A DNA stretch of 64,000 nucleotides, from assembly GCA_934654755.1 (NCBI GenBank), contig CAKUGQ010000011.1, positions 1 to 64,000 of the forward strand, written 5' to 3'. The stretch comes from an uncultured Oscillospiraceae bacterium (GTDB lineage Bacteria; Bacillota; Clostridia; Oscillospirales; Oscillospiraceae). Both the position numbers and the translations under genes were made by a program. Numbering within the stretch: the stretch's first letter is position 1; every line of letters begins with the position of its first letter. Below the pieces are notes generated by a model. That model worked only from the letters and a program-made list of their open reading frames with translations, ran no database searches and was not told the origin of the DNA. Below are positions 58,600-64,000 of this stretch, in pieces.

Positions 58600-59510
58600 G
58601 CAAGCTGCAACAGGCATTTGAGTCCGGCAAGTTCGCCGTGACTGCCGAGATGGCGCCCCCCAAGGGCTTTGATTTCTCCGAGCAGATCGAAGTCGGCAAG
58701 CTGCTGGCCGACCGAGTAGACGGCGTAAACGTTACCGATATGCAATCGGCGTGTCTCAAGGCATCGTCGATGGGGCTTTGCATCGCGCTCAAACAGGCCG
58801 GTGTAGAGCCGATTCTCCAGATGACCGGCCGCGACCGTTCGCGTATGGCGATCCAGAGCGAGTTCCTCTCCGCCGCGGCCTTCGGTATCGATACCATGCT
58901 TGCCCTGACCGGCGACCACCCCGTTGTCGGCGACTGCAAGGCGTCGAAGCCCGTATTTGATCTGGACTCCGTTGGTATCCTGCGGATGCTGACCAAAATG
59001 GAGCAGACGCAGACCGACTGCGGCGGCAATGCTATGGCCTCCACGCCCACGTTCTACAAGGGCGCGTCCGTTACGCCGGTCTATGAGCCGATATGGCTCC
59101 AAATCAACAAGCTCAAGAAGAAGGTTGATGCGGGCGCACGCTTCGTGCAGACGCAGGCCGTCTTTACCGTCGAGGCGCTGGAACGCTTTGTTAATGAGGT
59201 TGAGAAGGAGAATATCAAGGTCCACCTGATGGCGGGCGTGATCCCGCTTAAGGCGGCCGGAATGGCTCGCTACATGAATGAGAACATTCCCGGCATCGAC
59301 GTGCCGGACTGGATGATCGAGAAGCTCGCCGAAGCGGCCGAGCAGGGCAAGCAGACCGGCGTGAAGGGCCTTCCTGCAAAGGCCGGTATCGATATGGCAG
59401 CGCAGCTTATCCGTGAGCTTCGTGCACGCGGCCTTTGTGACGGCGTACATATCATGGCTATCGGCGCCGAACGCAACGTCCCGACAATCCTCGACAAGGC
59501 CGGGCTCTGA
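58596..59510 (+). CDS. metF: Methylenetetrahydrofolate reductase catalytic subunit MetF
   Basis: A 304-residue FAD-dependent TIM barrel: VTAEMAPPKGFD, DGVNVTDMQSA, LQMTGRDRSRMAIQSEFLSA, LALTGDHPVVGDCKASKPVFDLDS (core LALTGDHPVVGD), ARFVQTQAVF and LMAGVIPLKAAGMARYM. It makes methyl-THF for methionine synthesis or the methyl branch of the Wood-Ljungdahl pathway. ATG 58596 follows GGGAGGTCAGGA. Earlier in-frame codons overlap metV and are not used. Confidence 0.94.
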   Translation: MSKLQQAFESGKFAVTAEMAPPKGFDFSEQIEVGKLLADRVDGVNVTDMQSACLKASSMGLCIALKQAGVEPILQMTGRDRSRMAIQSEFLSAAAFGIDTMLALTGDHPVVGDCKASKPVFDLDSVGILRMLTKMEQTQTDCGGNAMASTPTFYKGASVTPVYEPIWLQINKLKKKVDAGARFVQTQAVFTVEALERFVNEVEKENIKVHLMAGVIPLKAAGMARYMNENIPGIDVPDWMIEKLAEAAEQGKQTGVKGLPAKAGIDMAAQLIRELRARGLCDGVHIMAIGAERNVPTILDKAGL

Positions 59511-59513
59511 GCA

Positions 59514-60365
59514 ATGGGAAAATTCTCCGACCTGTTGTTCGCCAGCGACTTTGACCATACCCTCAGCGCACTGGATAACACCGTGCCGCCGCAGAATCTG
59601 CGCGCGATCGAACGGTTTATGGCGGAGGGCGGCATCTTCACTGTCGCCAGCGGGCGCAGTATTCCCAAATTCCGAAAAAAAGCCGAGCTGGTGCCGGTCA
59701 ATGCGCCCTGTCTGCTGTTTAACGGCGGCGCGCGCTACGACTTCCGCACAGACAAGCTGATCTACGGCCATCCCATGCCTGCGGGTATCGGACAAATTGC
59801 CAAAAAGCTGCTCGATTTTGAGCCGCGCGCGCATATTGAGCTTCAAAGTGTCGGGAAGCACTATTGCCTTGGGCCGAGCGAAACCCACGATGCGGCGCTG
59901 GCGCAGAGCGGCGTGCCCTTTGCCTATCTGGAACCGGGAGAGGATCCGCCCGAAACCTGTTTTAAGCTGGCGGTTTACGGCTTCGCGGGCGACCCGCCTT
60001 TCCTGACCGACGAGCAGCTTGCCTCCTGGGATCAGGCGCGCTATGATCGCCTGTTCGCCTACCTGAAGGGACTTTCCGAGGGGCGCTTTGAGGCGGTCCG
60101 CTCCATGCCCTATATCCTGGAGCTGAACCCCATTGGCATCCACAAGGGGCAGGCGGCGCGCAAGCTGGCCAACGATCTCGGCCGCCGCACACTGGTCTGT
60201 GCGGGCGACGCACAGAATGATATTTCCATGCTGCGCGAGGCGGACATCGCTTTCTGTCCGGCAGATGCCGACCCGGAGGTGCTTTCGGGCGGGTATACAC
60301 AGCTCTGCCCCTGCTCGGACGGTTCGATTGCCGATGCGGTGGCGCGTCTGGATGCAATGCTCTGA
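59514..60365 (+). CDS. Cof-type HAD-IIB family hydrolase
   Basis: A 283-residue phosphatase of the Cof subfamily. Motif I is FASDFDHTLS (D-x-D with His after), motif II VASGRS, and motifs III/IV IHKGQAARKL and CAGDAQNDISML. It has a type C2B cap in the middle. Members act on sugar phosphates, flavin or PLP-type phosphates; the substrate here is not evident. It begins four bases after the metF stop and so is probably transcribed with metV-metF. Confidence 0.88.
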   Translation: MGKFSDLLFASDFDHTLSALDNTVPPQNLRAIERFMAEGGIFTVASGRSIPKFRKKAELVPVNAPCLLFNGGARYDFRTDKLIYGHPMPAGIGQIAKKLLDFEPRAHIELQSVGKHYCLGPSETHDAALAQSGVPFAYLEPGEDPPETCFKLAVYGFAGDPPFLTDEQLASWDQARYDRLFAYLKGLSEGRFEAVRSMPYILELNPIGIHKGQAARKLANDLGRRTLVCAGDAQNDISMLREADIAFCPADADPEVLSGGYTQLCPCSDGSIADAVARLDAML

Positions 60366-60366
60366 A

Positions 60367-60408
60367 TGCAAATTTTCGTCCCCCGGTTCCGGGGGACGAA
60401 AATTTGCA
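60367..60408. repeat. Perfect 42-bp palindromic hairpin after the HAD gene
   Basis: Two 18-base perfect arms (60367-60384 with 60391-60408), TGCAAATTTTCGTCCCCC and its complement, around GGTTCC. It can fold into a very stable hairpin but lacks a T run on either strand, so it is not a standard terminator. Confidence 0.75.
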
Positions 60409-60425
60409 AAAACAGCAAAAAACGG

Positions 60426-60454
60426 TTGACAATCCCCGTTTCATATGCTATTAT
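60426..60454 (+). promoter_or_regulatory. Promoter of the tRNA cluster
   Basis: TTGACA (60426-60431), a 17-base spacer, TATTAT (60449-60454), about 27 bases before the first tRNA. Confidence 0.85.
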
Positions 60455-60480
60455 CTTATGGCTGATGCTGAGCTCGACTC

Positions 60481-60555
60481 GCGGGTGTAGTATAACGGCT
60501 AGTACAACAGCCTTCCAAGCTGTGGGCGTGGGTTCGATTCCCATCACTCGCTCCA
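60481..60555 (+). tRNA. tRNA-Gly (anticodon TCC), CCA encoded
   Basis: Acceptor GCGGGTG pairs with CACTCGC, the T-loop is TTCGATT, and the anticodon loop CTTCCAA reads glycine GGA/GGG codons. The 3' CCA is in the DNA. It is the first gene of a five-tRNA cluster. Confidence 0.95.
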
Positions 60556-60558
60556 TAC

Positions 60559-60635
60559 GCGCCAGTAGCTCATCCGGATAGAGCAACTGCCTTCTAAGCA
60601 GTAGGTGGGGGGTTCGAGTCCCTTCTGGCGTACCA
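60559..60635 (+). tRNA. tRNA-Arg (anticodon TCT), CCA encoded
   Basis: Acceptor GCGCCAG pairs with CTGGCGT (a G-U at the first pair), D-arm GCTC...GAGC, anticodon loop CTTCTAA. The T-stem has two G-U pairs (GGGGG with CCCTT), slightly weaker than usual. It lies three bases after tRNA-Gly. Confidence 0.93.
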
Positions 60636-60665
60636 ACGGGCGGAGCATCGGCCGGGAAGAATATG

Positions 60666-60742
60666 GTGGGCGTAGCGTAGTTGGTTAACGCGTCAGATTG
60701 TGGCTCTGAAGATCGAGGGTTCGAGTCCCTTCGCTCACCCCA
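60666..60742 (+). tRNA. tRNA-His (anticodon GTG), CCA encoded
   Basis: Acceptor GTGGGCG pairs with CGCTCAC, the anticodon loop is TTGTGGC, and the T-loop is TTCGAGT. An extra G at 60665 can serve as the G-1 opposite the C discriminator, the histidine identity element. Confidence 0.94.
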
Positions 60743-60781
60743 TTTTCCCTTTCTCTCAATCCAATGGGAGCTGGACCACAT

Positions 60782-60856
60782 TGGGATGTCGCCAAGTGGT
60801 AAGGCACCAGACTTTGACTCTGGCATCCGTAGGTTCGAATCCTGCCATCCCAGCCA
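60782..60856 (+). tRNA. tRNA-Gln (anticodon TTG), CCA encoded
   Basis: Acceptor TGGGATG pairs with CATCCCA, the anticodon loop is CTTTGAC, the T-loop TTCGAAT, and the discriminator G precedes the encoded CCA. The U1-A72 pair is typical of bacterial tRNA-Gln. Confidence 0.95.
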
Positions 60857-60898
60857 AGCCGGAGCAAAGTTTGTTTTGCTCCGGCTGCCCGTTTTTTT
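60857..60898 (+). terminator. Terminator hairpin between tRNA-Gln and tRNA-Lys
   Basis: A 12-bp stem (60857-60868 with 60875-60886), then GCCCG and a run of T. It starts at the base after the CCA of tRNA-Gln, inside the tRNA cluster. Confidence 0.75.
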
Positions 60899-60931
60899 CG
60901 GAGAAGCGGAGTTGTCCCGTCGGTTGCATAT

Positions 60932-61007
60932 GACCCGCTAGCTCAGCAGGTAGAGCAATTGCCTTTTAAGCAATGGGTCAGGAGTTCGAATCTCCTGCGG
61001 GTCACCA
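60932..61007 (+). tRNA. tRNA-Lys (anticodon TTT), CCA encoded
   Basis: Acceptor GACCCGC pairs with GCGGGTC, D-arm GCTC...GAGC, anticodon loop CTTTTAA, T-loop TTCGAAT, and encoded CCA. It lies beyond a terminator-like hairpin, so it needs read-through or its own promoter; none is obvious in the 33 bases between. Confidence 0.95.
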
Positions 61008-61008
61008 G

Positions 61009-61047
61009 AAAAACACCTCAAAATCAAGTGATTTTGAGGTGTTTTTC
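61009..61047 (+). terminator. Terminator after tRNA-Lys
   Basis: A perfect 18-bp stem (61009-61026 with 61029-61046) ending in TTTTT; AT-rich and usable in both directions, facing the convergent lplA. Confidence 0.92.
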
Positions 61048-61138
61048 CTTGTTTTTTCGTTTTTTTGGACGGAAAACTTTTAACCTGAATTTTGCGTGTC
61101 TGTAATTTGTCTGCAAGCGCAATGTAATTGCTTCCGCC

Positions 61139-62134
61139 TCACTCGCAAAGCAGCTCCAGGAAGCGTTCGTTATCCAGACCGGAGATGTAGTGCGATACGT
61201 CGACGGTTTCCAACACCTTTTTGTAGCTCTCACGGTCGGCTTGGATACCGGTGAAGTGGGCAGCAAGCTCCGCAGGATCGGCGATATGGAAGAAGTCACC
61301 GCGCAGTGTCATGCCGCGCAGGATACCTTTGTCCACGTCAAGGAACAGTTCCACAAGCCCGCAGCCGTCAAAGCGGCGACGATTGAGCTGCGTGTAGGCA
61401 GGGGATTCACCAAAGTTCCAAGCCCAGGTACCGTAGCGTTCGCGGCGTAGCTTCTCTACGGCCTCCAGATCCGCCTGCGACAGGGGATACGGCTCGGCCG
61501 CATTGCCTGCTGCTGCATTTTGCAGCAGCAGATGACGGAATTCGGACAGGCTGACATCCTGCGGCAGATGCTCGCGAACATTCGTCACGCGGCTGCGTGT
61601 GGATTGGATGCCCTTGGTCTGGAACTTTGTCGGATCGACCTGAAGTGCGTTGGCTACGACGCTCAGATCGGAGTCAAAAAGAATCGTTCCGTGGTGCATC
61701 ACGCGTCCCTGCTTGCGGTATTGCGCATTGCCGGAGAATTTGCGCCCGTCGATGGTCATATCGTTGCGGCCGTTCAGTTCTGCTTTCACGCCGAGATCGG
61801 CCAGCGTTTTGATGACCGGCTGGCAGAACAGCGCGAAGTCCAGCTTCTCGATCTGCTTTGCGTCGCCGATATAGGTGTAGTTGAGGTTGCCCATGTCGTG
61901 ATAGACTGCGCCGCCGCCGGAAAGACGCCGCACGACGCGGATGCCGTGCTGTTCTACATAGGGGGCATTGATTTCCGCTGCAGTGTTCTGATAGCGGCCG
62001 ACGATAATCGCACGGTCGTTCTGCCAAAGCATGAAATAGCTATGGTCGCGCGGCAGACGGTCAAAGACATACTGCTCCATCGCAAGGTTAAAATCGGGGT
62101 CGGTGGTTGTCAGGTCGAGGTAGTAGATGCTCAT
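61139..62134 (-). CDS. lplA: Lipoate-protein ligase A
   Basis: A 331-residue LplA. FNLAMEQYVFDRL, VGRYQNTAAEIN, RVVRRLSGGGAVYHDMGNLNYTYI (core RRLSGGGAVYHDMGNLNY), NDMTIDGRKFSGNAQYRKQGRVMHHGTILFDSD (core GRKFSGNAQYRK and HHGTILFDSD) are the lipoate-AMP binding segments. A C-terminal accessory domain follows. It attaches free lipoate, using ATP, to lipoyl domains such as GcvH or E2. ATG 62134 gives the family N-terminus MSIYYLDL; the frame continues to 62173. No lipA or lipB is in the window. Confidence 0.94.
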   Translation of the reverse strand: MSIYYLDLTTTDPDFNLAMEQYVFDRLPRDHSYFMLWQNDRAIIVGRYQNTAAEINAPYVEQHGIRVVRRLSGGGAVYHDMGNLNYTYIGDAKQIEKLDFALFCQPVIKTLADLGVKAELNGRNDMTIDGRKFSGNAQYRKQGRVMHHGTILFDSDLSVVANALQVDPTKFQTKGIQSTRSRVTNVREHLPQDVSLSEFRHLLLQNAAAGNAAEPYPLSQADLEAVEKLRRERYGTWAWNFGESPAYTQLNRRRFDGCGLVELFLDVDKGILRGMTLRGDFFHIADPAELAAHFTGIQADRESYKKVLETVDVSHYISGLDNERFLELLCE

Positions 62135-62479
62135 AATTCCCGGATCCTCTTTCGGTGTAATTGAAATACACAAATCTTACCACTATTCTTGCGGACTGTC
62201 AAGCGGAGGAAGCCAAAACGGACATTTTGGATAATGGCAAATGTAATTTCATGAGCCTTCTTGTCGAAAAGAACAAATACGTCAGAAAAAAAGTTTGATT
62301 CGCACACAAAAAGTTTGCTTTTTGCGTAAAAACCTCGAAAATAAACAATTTTTTCAGAAAAGAATTGCAAAAGCGGGGAAAATATGCTATACTCTTGTGG
62401 CGTTCACTGTAACCGTTATAAACACGTTGAAAACGGATGAGAAGAACCGTTTTATCTCAGAAAGGGGTTATCTAAAGCA
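62135..62479. other. AT-rich intergenic region between lplA and ppdK
   Basis: 345 bases without a coding sequence, clearly AT-richer than the surroundings from 62250 to 62380 with A and T tracts (AAAAAAAG, CAAAAAG, CAATTTTTTC) just upstream of the ppdK promoter. These may act as an UP element. No riboswitch or repeat was recognised. Confidence 0.5.
62365..62393 (+). promoter_or_regulatory. Promoter of ppdK
   Basis: TTGCAA (62365-62370), a 17-base spacer, TATACT (62388-62393). Confidence 0.75.
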
Positions 62480-64000
62480 ATGCATAAGTATGTGTATCTG
62501 TTCTCCGAAGGCAACGGCTCGATGCGCGAGCTGCTCGGCGGCAAGGGAGCCAATCTGGCCGAAATGACCAATCTCGGTATGCCCGTCCCGCAGGGCTTTA
62601 CCATCTCCACCGAGGCCTGCACCAAGTACTACGAAGACGGCCGCACCATTAACGACGAGATCGCTGCGCAGGTCAAAGAAGCGCTGGCAAAGATCGAGAC
62701 CATCAACGGCAAGAAGTTCGGCGACCCGAAGAACCCGCTTCTGGTTTCCGTCCGCTCCGGCGCCCGCGCCTCCATGCCCGGTATGATGGACACCATCCTG
62801 AATCTCGGCCTGAACGACGAAGTCGCCGCCGGTCTGATCGAGTCTAATCCCACGCCTGCGTTCTCCCGCTTTGTTTACGACTCCTACCGCCGCTTTATCC
62901 AGATGTTCTCCGACGTCGTGATGGAGCTGTCGAAGAAGACCTTCGAGGTCATCATCGATCAGGTCAAGCACGAGAAGGGCATCAAGGACGACATCGACCT
63001 CGATGTTGAGGATATGAAGAAGCTCGTTTCGCTCTTCAAGGCGCATTATAAGAAGGAAAAGGGCGAAGATTTCCCCACCGACCCCGCTACGCAGCTGAAT
63101 GAGGCTATCAAAGCCGTATTCCGTTCCTGGGATAACCCCCGTGCCAACTACTACCGCCGTATGAATGACATTCCCTATTCCTGGGGTACTGCCGTCAACG
63201 TGCAGCCGATGGTGTTCGGCAACCTGAATAACCAATCCGGCACCGGTGTCGCCTTTACCCGCGACCCCGCTACCGGCGAAAAAGCGCTGTTCGGTGAGTA
63301 TCTCATTAACGCGCAGGGCGAAGACGTCGTTGCCGGCGTTCGCACTCCCAGCAAGATCTCCAAGCTCCATGAGGAAATGCCCGAGGTTTACGAGCAGTTT
63401 GCCGGTATCGCTAAGCGCCTTGAGGAGCACTACCGCGATATGCAGGATATGGAGTTCACCATTGAAAACGGTAAGCTCTATATGCTCCAGACCCGTAACG
63501 GCAAGCGCACTGCCGCTGCCGCCCTGAAGATCGCCTGCGACCTTGTCGACGAAGGCATGATTACACCCAAGGAGGCCGTGATGCGTGTCGAGCCGAAGCA
63601 GCTCGATGCCCTGCTGCATCCGCAGTTTGATGCCGCCGCGCTGAAGGCTGCCGAGGTGATCGGCAAGGGTCTGGCCGCTTCTCCCGGCGCTGCCTGTGGC
63701 CGTGTGGTCTTTACTGCACAGGAAGCCAAGCAGTGGGGTGCCAACGGCGAGAAGGTCGTTCTCGTCCGCCTGGAGACCAGCCCGGAGGACATCGAGGGCA
63801 TGGCCGCTTCGCAGGGTATCCTGACCGTTCGCGGTGGTATGACCTCCCACGCGGCCGTTGTTGCCCGCGGCATGGGCACCTGCTGTGTTTCCGGCTGCGG
63901 CGAGATTACCGTCCATGAGGAAGAAAAGTACTTTACGCTCGACGGGAAGACCTTCCGCGAAGGCGACTGGATTTCCATTGACGGCTCCACCGGCAATATC
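62480..64000 (+). CDS. ppdK: Pyruvate, phosphate dikinase, N-terminal part (3' truncated by window end)
   Basis: The first 507 residues of PPDK run to the last base of the window with no stop. The ATP-grasp nucleotide-binding domain has LLGGKGANLAEMTNLGMPVPQGFTI (core GGKGANLAEMTNLGMPVPQG), SVRSGARASMPGMMDTILNLG (core RSGARASMPGMMDTILN), NLNNQSGTGVAFTRDPATGE (core QSGTGVAFTRDPATGE) and MLQTRNGKRT. The phosphohistidine domain has the catalytic His457 in GGMTSHAAVVARGMG. The PEP/pyruvate barrel is missing because of the cut. PPDK interconverts pyruvate + ATP + Pi and PEP + AMP + PPi; in Clostridia it often runs in glycolysis. AAGGGG precedes ATG 62480. Confidence 0.96.
   Translation, partial: MHKYVYLFSEGNGSMRELLGGKGANLAEMTNLGMPVPQGFTISTEACTKYYEDGRTINDEIAAQVKEALAKIETINGKKFGDPKNPLLVSVRSGARASMPGMMDTILNLGLNDEVAAGLIESNPTPAFSRFVYDSYRRFIQMFSDVVMELSKKTFEVIIDQVKHEKGIKDDIDLDVEDMKKLVSLFKAHYKKEKGEDFPTDPATQLNEAIKAVFRSWDNPRANYYRRMNDIPYSWGTAVNVQPMVFGNLNNQSGTGVAFTRDPATGEKALFGEYLINAQGEDVVAGVRTPSKISKLHEEMPEVYEQFAGIAKRLEEHYRDMQDMEFTIENGKLYMLQTRNGKRTAAAALKIACDLVDEGMITPKEAVMRVEPKQLDALLHPQFDAAALKAAEVIGKGLAASPGAACGRVVFTAQEAKQWGANGEKVVLVRLETSPEDIEGMAASQGILTVRGGMTSHAAVVARGMGTCCVSGCGEITVHEEEKYFTLDGKTFREGDWISIDGSTGNI

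Overview
The window is 64 kb of a GC-rich (about 60 % by eye) Gram-positive chromosome. I place it in the Clostridia, most likely the Oscillospiraceae/Ruminococcaceae, by inference. The evidence is a GerW/YtfI sporulation pair, an SLH-anchored subtilase, fatty-acid kinase (Fak) phospholipid synthesis, several stand-alone ECF transporter S components, a MetV-MetF methylenetetrahydrofolate reductase, PPDK, a microcompartment ethanolamine operon, strong AGGAGG ribosome sites, TTGACA-17-TATAAT promoters, tRNA genes with encoded CCA, and the dispersed GTCATTGCGAG...GTGGCAATCT repeats common in gut Clostridia. I saw no phage, insertion sequence, CRISPR array or rRNA. Both ends are cut: the left end carries the C-terminus of a surface protein and the right end the N-terminal 507 residues of PPDK.

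Layout. 0-6.7 kb: surface protein tail, then a minus-strand HAD / rsmI / N6-adenine methyltransferase / ferredoxin group, then a ClpC-type unfoldase. 6.7-16.9 kb is a lipid region: acyl-ACP ligase-ACP fusion, two PlsC-type acyltransferases and a free ACP; a polysaccharide deacetylase and a hydrolase on the other strand; then FakB-FakB-FakA-PlsX. 17.2-21.3 kb: glycosyltransferase-GtrA, two alpha/beta hydrolases, and ytfJ/ytfI. 21.4-33.6 kb is a vitamin and precursor salvage region: a THF riboswitch with two FolT-like S components and folC; a TPP riboswitch with thiT and thiamine pyrophosphokinase; bioY; and a preQ1-type leader with queT. Among these lie a DnaQ-like exonuclease, argS, trkA-trkH and a TSCPD protein. 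33.6-38.5 kb: a BMP-type nucleoside ABC transporter. 38.6-41.2 kb: DUF1538 membrane protein / tandem PII-like protein / DUF2500 protein, a poorly characterised unit. 41.6-51.1 kb: an eleven-gene minus-strand ethanolamine utilisation operon. 51.3-56.2 kb: a zinc-ribbon CFI-box protein and a 1267-residue SLH subtilase. 56.4-64 kb: glnA, metV-metF, a Cof-type HAD, five tRNAs, lplA and ppdK.

How the genes fit together. Five ECF S components (FolT x2, ThiT, BioY, QueT) occur with no EcfA/EcfT module in the window, so they probably share an energising module encoded elsewhere. With lipoate ligase and a B12-dependent ethanolamine lyase, they suggest an organism that scavenges cofactors. Three of the import genes or operons have a recognisable riboswitch in the leader. 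FakA/FakB/PlsX plus the acyl-ACP ligase, ACP and acyltransferases suggest use of exogenous fatty acids in membrane or other lipid synthesis. Dispersed repeats fill several of the larger gene-free gaps, and one unit has become the 3' end of a coding sequence.
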